A stretch of DNA of 64,000 nucleotides from an uncultured Paracoccus sp. (lineage in GTDB: Bacteria > Pseudomonadota > Alphaproteobacteria > Rhodobacterales > Rhodobacteraceae), in contig NZ_CANMEH010000009.1 of NCBI RefSeq assembly GCF_947496875.1, positions 1-64,000 of the forward strand, in the 5' to 3' direction. A program made the translations under genes and the position numbers. Of this stretch, positions 9,303 through 17,839 are shown in pieces; the stretch's first letter is position 1; every line of letters starts with the position of its first letter. A model generated the notes under the pieces. The model did not search any database. It was not told the origin of the DNA and saw only the letters and a program-made list of their open reading frames with translations.

Positions 9303-9346
9303 CCCAAGGGCCCGGGAAACCCAAAAATACAGAGGAGGAAACGATC

Positions 9347-10405
9347 ATGACGACCAAGACTGCGAAATCCGCAACACTCTCACGCCGCAAGTTCTTCGCC
9401 GCATCCGCAGGAGCGGCGGCCGCGACGACCCTGGCCGCGCCGCCTGCAATCGCGCAGGGAAACGTCACGTGGAGGATGCAGACCCACTGGCCGACCGGTA
9501 ACTGGTATTACGAAGGTGTCTTCGTCAAATTCTGCAACCGCATAACCGAGGCCACGGGCGGAGAACTGACCATCCAGCCTGTGCAGAACGACGGCATCGT
9601 TCCGACAGGCGAGGTGTTGAACGCGGTGCGTCGCGGCCTGCTTGAAAGCGCCTTCATCTACCCGGCCTACTGGATCGGACGCATGCCCGTCGCGGCCCAC
9701 CTGAACGGACATATCGGCGCTTGGGATCGACATGAGGAGATGCACGCCTTCTTCTACGAGATGGGTGCCCTTGACGTGATCCGCGAAGCGTATGCCGAGC
9801 AAGGGGTCTATCAGGCGGGTCCCGTTTCCTATGCGGGTCTGACGATCTATTCGAACCGGCCGCTGCGCACGACATCCGATTTCTCGGGCTGGCGCGTTCG
9901 CTCGACGGGGGCGGCGGCGCTCGTTTTCACCAAGATGGGAGCGACGCCCGTGTCGATCCCGGGCGGCGAGCTATATCAGGCACTGCAGACCGGCGTCGTA
10001 GAGGGCGCTCACTGGGGCTCGACCTCGACCGGTTGGGGCATGAACTTCCAGGAGGTAAACAAGTACATCATCGAACCGGACCTGCTGGGCCATCTGAACG
10101 GCGAGGTCATGGTCGGCATGGAACAGTGGAACGCGATCGGCGACGATCTGAAGGCCACCTTCAACGAAATCGTACGCGCCACTTCGGCCGATGCATCGGC
10201 CCATTTCGTGCACCGTGACCTGCTGCGCAAGCAGGACTTCGTGGCCATGGGCGGCGAACTGGTGCAGCTGGACGAGGAGGCCCAGAACAACCTTCGCCGG
10301 TATTCGCTGGAAGTGGTGGATGATTTCTCCAAGCAGGACCCGAAGTACAGCGGCCGCGTGGGCGAGATGCTGCACGAGTTCCTCAGGATCACTGGGCGCA
10401 CCTGA
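9347..10405 (+). CDS. TRAP transporter substrate-binding protein (DctP family), Tat-type signal
   Basis: This 352-residue periplasmic binding protein has a twin-arginine-like leader (LSRRKFFAASAG, then an alanine-rich core ending PAIAQG). The mature part shows DctP features: WRMQTHWPTGNWYYEG, GLLESAFIYPAYWIG and the helix-lead GGELYQALQTGVVEGAHWGS. The ATG at 9347 follows AGAGGAGGAA. A Tat rather than Sec signal is seen in a minority of DctP proteins. A strong GC hairpin follows the stop. Confidence 0.9.
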   Translation: MTTKTAKSATLSRRKFFAASAGAAAATTLAAPPAIAQGNVTWRMQTHWPTGNWYYEGVFVKFCNRITEATGGELTIQPVQNDGIVPTGEVLNAVRRGLLESAFIYPAYWIGRMPVAAHLNGHIGAWDRHEEMHAFFYEMGALDVIREAYAEQGVYQAGPVSYAGLTIYSNRPLRTTSDFSGWRVRSTGAAALVFTKMGATPVSIPGGELYQALQTGVVEGAHWGSTSTGWGMNFQEVNKYIIEPDLLGHLNGEVMVGMEQWNAIGDDLKATFNEIVRATSADASAHFVHRDLLRKQDFVAMGGELVQLDEEAQNNLRRYSLEVVDDFSKQDPKYSGRVGEMLHEFLRITGRT

Positions 10406-10423
10406 TCTCCAAGATCGTGACAA

Positions 10424-10450
10424 GGCCAGCGCCGCCCCGCGGCGCTGGCC
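10424..10450. terminator. Strong 12-bp hairpin after the TRAP binding-protein gene
   Basis: GGCCAGCGCCGC and GCGGCGCTGGCC form a perfect 12-base-pair stem around a 3-base loop, 19 bases after the dctP stop. There is no T-run after it, so it may be an mRNA-stabilising or partial termination structure. It separates the transporter from the two enzyme genes that follow in the same direction. Confidence 0.55.
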
Positions 10451-10482
10451 CACCAGAAACAGAACTCTGAAAGTGAGCTTGG

Positions 10483-11472
10483 ATGCAGATCCCCTCCAGC
10501 ATGACCGCCGTCGAAATCTCTGCCTACGGCGGACCGGAAGTTCTGAAACCAGTAACGGTTCCTGTGCCGCAGCCCGGACCAGGGCAGATCCTGATCCGCA
10601 TCGCATATGCCGGGGTGAATCGCCCCGATGCTCTGCAGCGCGCAGGAAGTTACGCGCCCCCACCTGATGCCTCGCCGCTTCCGGGTCTGGAAGCCGCAGG
10701 ACATGTCGCTGCGGTCGGAGTCGGCGTGACCCGTTGGCAGCCAGGCGATGCCGTGACCGCCCTGCTGCCCGGCGGCGGCTATGCCGAATATGCATTGACC
10801 GATGCCGAACATGCCCTGCCTGTGCCCGAAGGCATGGCGATGGACCGTGCCGCCGCTCTCTGCGAGACATTCTTTACCGTGTGGACCAATGTCTTCGAGC
10901 GGGGCGGGCTGAAGGCAGGGGAGAAATTCCTGGTCCATGGCGGATCATCCGGCATCGGCACCACCGCGATCCAGCTGGCCGCCCTGCACGGCGCCCGCGT
11001 CTTTGCCACTGCCGGCGCGGACGAAAAATCCCAGGTCTGCACGGATCTCGGAGCCGAGGCGGCCTTCAACTATCGCGATGTCGATTTTGTCCAGGAGATG
11101 AAGGCCCGGGGCGGCGCCGATCTGATCATCGACATGGTTGGTGGATCGTATATTTCCCGCAATCTGGACGCGCTGGCCAATGACGGCCGGCTGGTGCAGA
11201 TCGCCTTTCTGCAAGGGGCGGACGTGGAACTGAACCTGATGCAGGTGATGACACGTCGTCTGACCATGACGGGGTCCACCCTGCGCCCCCAATCCCCGGC
11301 AGCCAAGGCCGCCATCGCCCGAGCGTTGGAGTCACAAGTCTGGCCCCATCTGAGCGATGGATCCATCGGCCCGGTGATGGACAGCGAATTCCCGCTTGTC
11401 GATGCGGCGAAGGCGCATGCTCGGATGGAGAGCTCAGTTCACATTGAAAAAGTCGTCCTGAAGGTAGCCTGA
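10483..11472 (+). CDS. NADPH:quinone oxidoreductase-like MDR protein (PIG3 type)
   Basis: This 329-residue medium-chain dehydrogenase/reductase lacks the catalytic-zinc ligands. It has the QOR-type N-terminus (AVEISAYGGPEVLKPVTVPVPQ), PGLEAAGHVAAVG, and the nucleotide-binding GGSSGIGTTAIQLA. In the PIG3 subgroup the usual reaction is NADPH-dependent reduction of quinones or enones. The stop is 3 bases from the start of the alpha/beta hydrolase, so the two form an operon that may process what the upstream TRAP system imports. The real substrate is unknown. Confidence 0.85.
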   Translation: MQIPSSMTAVEISAYGGPEVLKPVTVPVPQPGPGQILIRIAYAGVNRPDALQRAGSYAPPPDASPLPGLEAAGHVAAVGVGVTRWQPGDAVTALLPGGGYAEYALTDAEHALPVPEGMAMDRAAALCETFFTVWTNVFERGGLKAGEKFLVHGGSSGIGTTAIQLAALHGARVFATAGADEKSQVCTDLGAEAAFNYRDVDFVQEMKARGGADLIIDMVGGSYISRNLDALANDGRLVQIAFLQGADVELNLMQVMTRRLTMTGSTLRPQSPAAKAAIARALESQVWPHLSDGSIGPVMDSEFPLVDAAKAHARMESSVHIEKVVLKVA

Positions 11473-11475
11473 GAC

Positions 11476-12438
11476 ATGGAGGACGGCCGTGACCTGGATA
11501 CCTCCGAAAGCCATCTGATCTCATCAACCAGGACGCCCGATCTGAAGCTGCACCTGCGGTCACGAGACGCGGGGAACGGCAGACCGGTGCTGTTCGTGCA
11601 TGGGGCGACCTTTTCCAGCCGGCTTTTCGATATACCGCATGCGGGCGTGAATTGGCTTGCGGCCGCTGCAGCTGCTGGATTGTCGCCCTATGCGCTGGAC
11701 ATTCGCGGCTACGGTCGTTCGAAACCCGCCGAGTTGTCCGTCGATGCGCCACCTTATGCCACGGGTGATGAGGCCATCTGCGATATTGCAGATGCCGTGG
11801 ACTGGATTACCGCGCGTCACGGAGGCGCAGCCATAGCGCTGGTCGGCTGGTCCTGGGGCAGCATCACCACGGCGCGCTACATCACCGAACTCCGGTCGGA
11901 TAAGGTGGCCGCGCTGGTGCTCTACGCCCCGATCTTTGCCGAACGAAACGCCGAGTGGCTCGGAATGCTGGCCGATCCGGCCGATCCTGCACGTATTTCC
12001 ACCCTGCGCGCATTTCGCCGGGTGGACTTGGCCGCGACACGCACGCGCTGGGACGCTCAGATCCCTGCAGGTGCCGGGGACTGGCGGCAGGAAGCGGTAC
12101 TTCAAGCCCTTGTTGCGGCTTCTCTGGAGGACGACCCCGCCAGCGACGCCACCGATCCCCCATCCTTCCGGGTACCCAACGGCGCCTTTGTGGATCTGTG
12201 GGAGTCGTTCAACGCGCGCGAACCCTACGATCCCTTCCGGCTGACCTGCCCGGTGATGCTCGTGCGCGGCGCACAGGACCCGACCTCAACCCGCACCGAT
12301 GCGCTGGCTCTTTTCGATCGACTGAGCGCGACCAGACGACAATATGTCGAAATCGCCAATGGCACCCACTTCATCAATGCCGAGGCACAGGCGGGTCGGT
12401 TGTTCACCAGCGTGCATGGCTTCCTGCGCGATGTATGA
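11476..12438 (+). CDS. Alpha/beta hydrolase
   Basis: This 320-residue protein has the alpha/beta-hydrolase layout: an oxyanion-hole segment VLFVHGATFSS, the nucleophile elbow GWSWGS with the catalytic serine, an Asp-containing MLVRGAQDPTS strand and a late histidine in NGTHFINAEA. There is no signal peptide, so it acts in the cytoplasm on an ester, thioester or C–C substrate. It is coupled to the upstream QOR-like gene (3-base gap). A decayed TRAP permease fragment follows it. Confidence 0.85.
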   Translation: MEDGRDLDTSESHLISSTRTPDLKLHLRSRDAGNGRPVLFVHGATFSSRLFDIPHAGVNWLAAAAAAGLSPYALDIRGYGRSKPAELSVDAPPYATGDEAICDIADAVDWITARHGGAAIALVGWSWGSITTARYITELRSDKVAALVLYAPIFAERNAEWLGMLADPADPARISTLRAFRRVDLAATRTRWDAQIPAGAGDWRQEAVLQALVAASLEDDPASDATDPPSFRVPNGAFVDLWESFNAREPYDPFRLTCPVMLVRGAQDPTSTRTDALALFDRLSATRRQYVEIANGTHFINAEAQAGRLFTSVHGFLRDV

Positions 12439-12444
12439 TGCCGG

Positions 12445-12690
12445 CGCGCGCCGCAGCTGCGTGCGGCATCGACCCGGTGCACTTCGGGATTTCTGTGGTC
12501 ATCAACATCAGGACGGGTCTGCTCACACGTCGCTTGCGGCCAATCCACACGCGGCGTCGTTGACAAACGAATTCCAGTCACGGCTTTGGTGCGCCAGATC
12601 GGATTGTTCCCCGTGACCTGCCTGTTGATGCTGGCGGCGATCAGCTATGTGCCCGCCAATGCGCTCTTTCACGACATCCTGCCGGGATAA
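12445..12690 (+). pseudogene. TRAP large-permease (DctM) C-terminal relic
   Basis: Three frames carry successive pieces of a DctM C-terminus. From about 12465 one frame reads GIDPVHFGISVVINIRTGLL, the DctM block normally written GIDPxHFGIxxVxNLxIGLxTPP. The segment around 12555–12575 gives AASLTNEF in a second frame. From 12571 a third frame reads IPVTALVRQIGLFPVTCLLM and continues through a hydrophobic helix to a TAA at 12688. The fragments are collinear, so this is the degraded 3' end of a permease gene. It lies 4 bases before the SDR gene, suggesting that operon once had its own TRAP transporter. Confidence 0.8.
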
Positions 12691-12694
12691 GGAC

Positions 12695-13450
12695 ATGACA
12701 AAGGAAGTGCAGATACTCCCCAGAACAATCCTCGTGACCGGTGCATCGAGCGGTCTCGGGGCGCATTTCGCGCAGCTGCTGGCCGCGGACGGCGCGCAAG
12801 TGGTCCTGGCCGCACGCAGCGCGGGCAAGACCGCCGGGCAGGTCGAGGCGATCCGGGCCGCGGGCGGAACCGCGCAGGCGGTGGCGATGGACGTGGCCGA
12901 TCCCGCCTCGGTCGCGCGCGGCTTCGACCAGATCGACGGAGCGATCGACGTGGTGGTCAACAATGCCGGGATCACCGCGACGTCGCCCGCCCTCGACACC
13001 GACCCGGCCGAGTTCGGCGCCGTCGTGGACACCAACCTCAAGGGCGTCTTTCATGTCGCCCAGGCGGCGGCGCGGCGGATGCGCGACACCGGCGGGGGCG
13101 CGATCGTCAACGTCGCCTCGATCCTGGGCTTTCGGGTCGCGGGCAACGTCGCGGCCTATGCTGCGTCCAAGGCCGCGGTCGTGCAGCTGACGCAGGCGCT
13201 GGCGCTGGAATGGGCGCGCTACGGCATCCGCGTGAACGCGCTCTGCCCCGGTTATATCGAGACGCCGCTGAACCGCGACTTCTTCGCGACCGAGGCCGGT
13301 CAGGCATTGATCCGGCGCATCCCCAAGCGCAGACTCGGGCAGTTGGCGGATCTCGATGCGCCGCTGCGGCTGCTGTGCTCGGACGAGGCGCGCTACATGA
13401 CCGGCTCATCCGTCGTCGTCGATGGCGGCCATCTCTGTTCCAGCCTGTGA
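12695..13450 (+). CDS. Short-chain dehydrogenase/reductase (FabG/3-hydroxyacyl-CoA dehydrogenase-like)
   Basis: This 251-residue SDR has the cofactor motif TGASSGLG, the NNAG strand, catalytic Ser in VNVASILG and YAASK with the catalytic Tyr/Lys. It ends with the usual MTGSSVVVDGGHL. Its neighbours are an acyl-CoA dehydrogenase 8 bases downstream and an APH-fold kinase, so it probably oxidises a 3-hydroxyacyl-CoA or similar alcohol in a beta-oxidation-like route. The ATG at 12695 is four bases after the TRAP-relic stop. Confidence 0.88.
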   Translation: MTKEVQILPRTILVTGASSGLGAHFAQLLAADGAQVVLAARSAGKTAGQVEAIRAAGGTAQAVAMDVADPASVARGFDQIDGAIDVVVNNAGITATSPALDTDPAEFGAVVDTNLKGVFHVAQAAARRMRDTGGGAIVNVASILGFRVAGNVAAYAASKAAVVQLTQALALEWARYGIRVNALCPGYIETPLNRDFFATEAGQALIRRIPKRRLGQLADLDAPLRLLCSDEARYMTGSSVVVDGGHLCSSL

Positions 13451-13458
13451 GGGGTTTC

Positions 13459-14676
13459 ATGGATTTCACCATTTCGCCGCGCATCGAGGATTACCGCCGC
13501 CGGATCGCCCGCTTCGTGGAGGACGAGCTGCTGCCGCTGGAGGCGGATCGCGCCAATTACGATCCGCATGAGAACATCCGCCTGGATGTGCTGGAGACCA
13601 TCCGGGACAAGGCGCGCGCCGAGGGGTTGTGGTGCCTGCAGCTGAAGCGGGAAACCGGCGGCCAGGGCCTGGGCAAGGTCGGCATGGCGGTCTGCTACGA
13701 GGAGATGAACCGCTCGATCTTCGGCCCCGTGGTGTTCAATTCGGCCGCGCCGGACGACGGCAACATGATGGTCTTGGAAAAGGCCGGCACGCCCGAACAG
13801 AGGGAGCGCTGGCTCGAGCCCATCGTCGAGGGCCGGGTCCGGTCCGCCTTCGTGATGACCGAACCGCATCCCGGCTCGGGCTCGGATCCCGCCGGGATGA
13901 TGCTGACCACCGCGACACGCGCGGGCGACAAGTACCTGATCCGCGGCCGCAAGTGGTTCATCACCGGGGCCGAGGACGCGCAGCACTTCATGCTGATCGC
14001 GCGGACTTCGGACGACCCGCGCAAGGGGCTCAGCGCATTCATGTTCGACCGCGACACCCCGGGCTGGCGGATCGACCGGCGCATCCCGATCATGGGCCCC
14101 GAGGAACATGGCGGCCATTGCGAGCTGGTCTTCGAGGACATGGAGATCCCGGCCGAGAACCTGCTGCTGACCGAGGGCGACGGGCTGAAGCTGACCCAGA
14201 TGCGCTTGGGGCCGGCGCGCCTGACCCACTGCATGCGCTGGCTCGGGCTGTCCAAGCGCTGCGTCGAGATCGCCACCACCTATGCCCATGAGCGCTTCGC
14301 CTTCGGCGAGCGGCTGTCGAAGCGCGAGAGCATCCAGATCATGCTGGGCGACCTCGCCATGCAGATCGAGGTCGGCCGCCTGCTGGTGATGAAGGCCGCC
14401 TGGGCGCTGGACCAGGGCAGCTATGCCCGCAAGGAGGTGTCCATGGCCAAGGTCCATGTCGCCAACGTGCTGCACAAGGCCGCCGACACCGCGATCCAGA
14501 TCAACGGCGCGCGGGGCTATTCCAAGGACACGCCGCTGGAATGGATCTACCGCTACGCCCGGCAGGCGCGGCTGGTCGATGGCGCCGACGAGGTCCACAA
14601 GATGGTGCTGAGCCGCAACCTGGAAGCCGAGGGCCGGGCCTTCTGGTCCTGGCCGGTCAGCGGAGAACAGGCATGA
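13459..14676 (+). CDS. Acyl-CoA dehydrogenase
   Basis: This 405-residue flavoprotein has acyl-CoA dehydrogenase signatures: [17 protein letters not shown] (flavin/substrate region), [29 protein letters not shown] and the C-terminal [20 protein letters not shown]. It resembles the ACAD10/11-like bacterial group that occurs next to APH-fold kinases. Its stop overlaps the kinase start by 4 bases (ATGA). FAD-dependent alpha,beta-desaturation of an acyl-CoA is the expected reaction; chain length is not readable. Confidence 0.9.
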   Translation: MDFTISPRIEDYRRRIARFVEDELLPLEADRANYDPHENIRLDVLETIRDKARAEGLWCLQLKRETGGQGLGKVGMAVCYEEMNRSIFGPVVFNSAAPDDGNMMVLEKAGTPEQRERWLEPIVEGRVRSAFVMTEPHPGSGSDPAGMMLTTATRAGDKYLIRGRKWFITGAEDAQHFMLIARTSDDPRKGLSAFMFDRDTPGWRIDRRIPIMGPEEHGGHCELVFEDMEIPAENLLLTEGDGLKLTQMRLGPARLTHCMRWLGLSKRCVEIATTYAHERFAFGERLSKRESIQIMLGDLAMQIEVGRLLVMKAAWALDQGSYARKEVSMAKVHVANVLHKAADTAIQINGARGYSKDTPLEWIYRYARQARLVDGADEVHKMVLSRNLEAEGRAFWSWPVSGEQA

Positions 14677-15701
14677 GCGACGTCACGCCCGAACGGCTCA
14701 ACCCCTTCCTGGTGGAGCATTTCGGGCCCGGCGCGACGCGCCTGACGCGCATCGGCGGCGGGCAGTCGAACCCGACCTTCATCGTCGATCACGGCGACCG
14801 CCGGATGGTGCTGCGAAAGCAGCCCGCGGGCGAGATCCTGAAAGGCGCCCACGCCGTCGACCGCGAATTCCGGGTGATGCGCGCGCTGCAGGGCACCGAT
14901 GTGCCCGTGCCCCGCACCTTGCTGTTCCATCAGGACAGGGACCTGCTGGGCACGCCCTTCTACCTGATGGACTTCGTCGAGGGCCGGGTCTTCTCCGACT
15001 GCCGCCTGCCCGACCTCTCCCCGGCCGAGCGGCGCGCGGTCTATCTGTCGATGGTCCGCACCCTTGCCCGGATGCACCGGATCCGGCCCGACGAGATCGG
15101 TCTGGCGGACTTCGGCCGCCCTGGCGACTATTTCGCCCGACAGATCCACCGCTGGACGAGCCAGCTCAGGGCGTCGAGCTTCGCGAATGATAGGGTGCTG
15201 CTCGCGCTTTCGGAACGGCTGGCCGAGCTGCAGCCGCCGGATGACGGGCTCTCCTCGATCGCGCATGGCGACTTCCGCCTGGGCAACATGCTCATCCACC
15301 CGACCGAGCCGCGGGTGATTGCCGTGCTGGACTGGGAGCTGTCGACGATCGGCCATCCGCTCGCGGATCTCGGCTTCGCCGCGATGCCCTTCCACACCAG
15401 TCCCGACGAATATGGCGGCATCCTCGGCGCCCAGACCAAGGGCATCCCCACCGAGGCCGAGTTCTTCGCCGCCTATCGTGAGGTCTACCCCGAGGTCCCA
15501 CCGCCACAACCATTCCACATCGCTTTCGCGCTGTTCCGGTTCGCGGTGATCTTCGTCGGCATCGCGGACCGCGCCGCCTCCGGCACCGCCGCGGACCCCG
15601 ACGCTGCCCGCTACGCCCCCCTCGCCGGTCGCTTCGCGGAGAGGGCAGGATGCGCTTGGCGGGTTATTCATTACCGCGAAGGATCGGGGATTGAACGGTG
15701 A
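14673..15701 (+). CDS. APH-fold kinase of the ACAD10/11-associated family
   Basis: This 342-residue protein has the aminoglycoside-phosphotransferase fold: [16 protein letters not shown] (nucleotide loop), [10 protein letters not shown] with the ATP-binding lysine, [13 protein letters not shown] (Brenner catalytic loop) and [17 protein letters not shown] (metal-binding Asp). In mitochondrial ACAD10/11 the same two domains are fused and phosphorylate 4-hydroxyacyl-CoAs before dehydration. Here they are separate but translationally coupled. With the SDR this suggests 4-hydroxy-acid catabolism; that function is inferred from the family, not antibiotic resistance. Confidence 0.88.
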   Translation: MSDVTPERLNPFLVEHFGPGATRLTRIGGGQSNPTFIVDHGDRRMVLRKQPAGEILKGAHAVDREFRVMRALQGTDVPVPRTLLFHQDRDLLGTPFYLMDFVEGRVFSDCRLPDLSPAERRAVYLSMVRTLARMHRIRPDEIGLADFGRPGDYFARQIHRWTSQLRASSFANDRVLLALSERLAELQPPDDGLSSIAHGDFRLGNMLIHPTEPRVIAVLDWELSTIGHPLADLGFAAMPFHTSPDEYGGILGAQTKGIPTEAEFFAAYREVYPEVPPPQPFHIAFALFRFAVIFVGIADRAASGTAADPDAARYAPLAGRFAERAGCAWRVIHYREGSGIER

Positions 15702-15942
15702 GTGCCCGGCTATCCATTGGCAGAAAACCCCGTCACGGCGCGACGGCGTAAACCTGCACGGGGCGGCACGGCCACCAGTCAGGCCGAATGGCCCGCGGAA
15801 CGGCAGATGACACGCGGAATGCTGGCAGCAGCAGGGCCTCGACATCGGCATGATGCCGGGGCCATGCCAGCGTCAGACTGTGGCACGACTTTGGTTTGCT
15901 GTTGAAACTGAAGGCGGGCCATAATGCGATTCGACAGCCGCT

Positions 15943-16272
15943 TCATTCAATCGGTGCATAAGTTAAGCTGCCATCTTCCGCAGCAAAGCCGTCTCCATTC
16001 GCAACCAGCGTAATGCACAGTTCGTCGTTCTCACCCGCATTGACGCAGAACGTGCCGTCGCTAAACGTCCATCTGGCATCCCTGACAACGCCGTCGCTAT
16101 CGTAGGTCATCGTTCCGTCGGCATTATGTATTGTCTCGCCGCCCACACCGGCGACGTGTTTCCATTGGAACCGCTCCCCAAGGAAGCCGTCCCGCAGTTC
16201 CGAGCTTGTGATCCCCTGGGCCGCTGCGCTTGTGGTGGCGGCAAGCAAAAATAGTGTGACTATTTTGAACAT
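15943..16272 (-). CDS. Small exported hypothetical protein
   Basis: This 109-residue protein has a clear Sec signal (MFKIVTLFLLAATTSAAAQG). The mature part has two cysteines (FCVNAG and LCITLV) that could form a disulfide, and repeated aspartate/glycine-rich beta turns such as NADGTMTYDSDGV and AEDGSLTY. I do not recognise the family. It stands alone between the kinase operon and the integrase relic. Its codon use looks less GC-biased than its neighbours, so it could be a transferred gene. Confidence 0.7.
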   Translation of the reverse strand: MFKIVTLFLLAATTSAAAQGITSSELRDGFLGERFQWKHVAGVGGETIHNADGTMTYDSDGVVRDARWTFSDGTFCVNAGENDELCITLVANGDGFAAEDGSLTYAPIE

Positions 16273-16435
16273 CTGATTCCCCCCTGAGAGCTAACTTGTA
16301 ACCTGAAAGTGGTGAAACGCTAAGTGACAACCTGAGTGCGGCCCACATCGGGGAAGCTCTCACATGGGCCTCTGACAAAAAGGGTTCTCGGCATCGAGAG
16401 GATGCCGGCGCCACTTGTCGGCGGCAAGAGTCCGC

Positions 16436-16651
16436 TCATTTCCCCGTGCGTTCCATGCGCGCGGCGCGCCGACCGGCTTCCTTCGGACAGGTGCTGCGCA
16501 GGCTGACTGCGAAATGTCCGGGTGCTCCGATCCGGGTGTCGCCGGTCTCCGTGCCGGTCATGTCAGTGCCACGGGAAACTTGCGGAAGCGTTAAGACGGG
16601 CCTGCGCCGGCGCCAGAAGAACATGTTTCCGCGCTTCACCAGGTAGGGTGA
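16436..16651 (-). pseudogene. Tyrosine-integrase N-terminal relic
   Basis: The reading YLVKRGNMFFWRRRRP followed later by HFAVSLRSTCPKEAGRRAAR matches the N-terminal arm-binding region of Rhodobacterales phage-type integrases (usually YLVKRGxxYxFRRRVP ... LSLRTxxPxEARRRA). It stops at 16436 after about 70 residues, with no catalytic domain. There is no ATG; the best start is a GTG at 16639. It points away from the 3' end of tRNA-Asn, about 125 bases away, the standard place for an integrase. I read it as the leftover of an integrated element. Confidence 0.55.
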
Positions 16652-16674
16652 TCTGGGCGTTGTCGTGCGTCTCC

Positions 16675-16706
16675 GGGCACAGCCGCGGGCACAGCAATGG
16701 GCACAG
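16675..16706. repeat. Three 12-bp-spaced GGGCACAG iterons
   Basis: GGGCACAG occurs at 16675, 16687 and 16699, exactly 12 bases apart, between the integrase relic and tRNA-Asn. Iterons beside an integrase often are arm-type binding sites for the recombinase or its excision factor. That role is inferred from position and periodicity. Confidence 0.65.
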
Positions 16707-16774
16707 AGGACGATTAGAGTTGAGTCGCAGTGACCCCGGATAACTCTAAGAATTCGCAGGATTTTCTTGAGTAT

Positions 16775-16849
16775 TGGCTCCGGCGGTAGGGATCGAACCT
16801 ACGACCAATTGATTAACAGTCAACTGCTCTACCGCTGAGCTACGCCGGA
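16775..16849 (-). tRNA. tRNA-Asn (GTT)
   Basis: The minus strand folds as a cloverleaf: acceptor TCCGGCG/CGCCGGA, D arm GCTCAGCGGTAGAGC, anticodon loop CTGTTAA with anticodon GTT, and a T arm with GTTCGATC. The discriminator is G and CCA is encoded (16775–16777). Its 3' side faces the iterons and integrase relic, consistent with use as an attachment site. Confidence 0.95.
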
Positions 16850-16922
16850 ACACGGGGGCGATGTAGCATCCGGGATTCCGGGCGTCCAGTCCCCCGGAGG
16901 GGAAAATGACGGTCCCGCGCGG

Positions 16923-17789
16923 TCAGCCGTGCTGCCAGCGCACGTCGCTGTGCAGCGCGCCGAGCGGCAGCACGGCGCCGAGGTCCTGAAGGGCCAGCAG
17001 ATGTGCCAGGACGTTCCGCGTGGCGGCGGGCATCAGCCCCGGTGCCACGTCGTAGATGCGGGCGGCCAGGTCGGCGGCGCTGCCGGGGCGGTCGCGCAGG
17101 GCGGCCAGGATCTGTCCGGTCCGGGCCCGGCGGTGGGCCGCCAGCTCGGCCAGCCGGGGCGCCACCGCCTCGACTGCGTCCCCGTGCGCGGGCCGCAGCC
17201 GGGTCGCGCCGGTCGCCGCCAGCCGGTCCAGGGTGCGGAAGTAGTCGGCCAGATCCCCGTCGGGGGGCGAGATCAGGGTGGTCGACCATCCCATCACGAC
17301 GTCGCCGCAATAGATCGTGTCGTCCGCCTGGAAACTCAGATGGTTGCCCATGTGGCCGGGGGTGTGGATCGCGGTCAGGCGCCAGTCCGGGCCCTCGACC
17401 ACCGCCCCGTCGGCCAGGGTAATGTCGGGGGCAAAGTCGTGGTCAACCCCCTCGCCCCCCTGCAGACCCTGCCCGGCCAGCCGGGCCATGGTCGCGGATC
17501 GTCCGGCCGCGGCGGGGCCGAAGCCCAGCACCGGCGCCCCGGTCATCCGGGCCAGGCGGCGCGCGCCCGGACTGTGATCCAGATGGGCATGGGTGACCAG
17601 GATATGGGTGATGCGGCCCCCGGCCTCGGCCGCCGCGGCCATGATCGCGTCCAGGTGGCCGGGGATGTCGGGCCCGGGGTCGATGACCGCCATCTCGCGC
17701 GTGCCCAGCAGGAAGCTGTTGGTTCCGGGGCCGGTCAATGCCGAAGGGTTCGGGGCCAGGACGACCCGCTCTTTCACCGCGCTGCTCAT
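16923..17789 (-). CDS. Metallo-beta-lactamase-fold hydrolase (LACTB2-like)
   Basis: This 288-residue MBL-fold protein has the metal motif THAHLDHSPG (HxHxDH), a downstream TPGHMGNHLSF histidine, GDVVMGW aspartate and the final LRPAHG histidine. The C-terminal ~80 residues form a winged-helix-like tail found in LACTB2-type proteins. The family includes RNases and thioesterases, so the substrate is open. It has no signal peptide. It is divergent from the EnvZ-like kinase. Confidence 0.88.
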   Translation of the reverse strand: MSSAVKERVVLAPNPSALTGPGTNSFLLGTREMAVIDPGPDIPGHLDAIMAAAAEAGGRITHILVTHAHLDHSPGARRLARMTGAPVLGFGPAAAGRSATMARLAGQGLQGGEGVDHDFAPDITLADGAVVEGPDWRLTAIHTPGHMGNHLSFQADDTIYCGDVVMGWSTTLISPPDGDLADYFRTLDRLAATGATRLRPAHGDAVEAVAPRLAELAAHRRARTGQILAALRDRPGSAADLAARIYDVAPGLMPAATRNVLAHLLALQDLGAVLPLGALHSDVRWQHG

Positions 17790-17839
17790 CCCACTAGGCT
17801 AGCGGCTCGTCACCGGGGGTGCCACGGGAATTGACCGGC

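Noticed and set aside
14673..15701. Aminoglycoside resistance kinase
   Set aside because: The sequence and the coupled acyl-CoA dehydrogenase fit the ACAD10/11-associated family instead.
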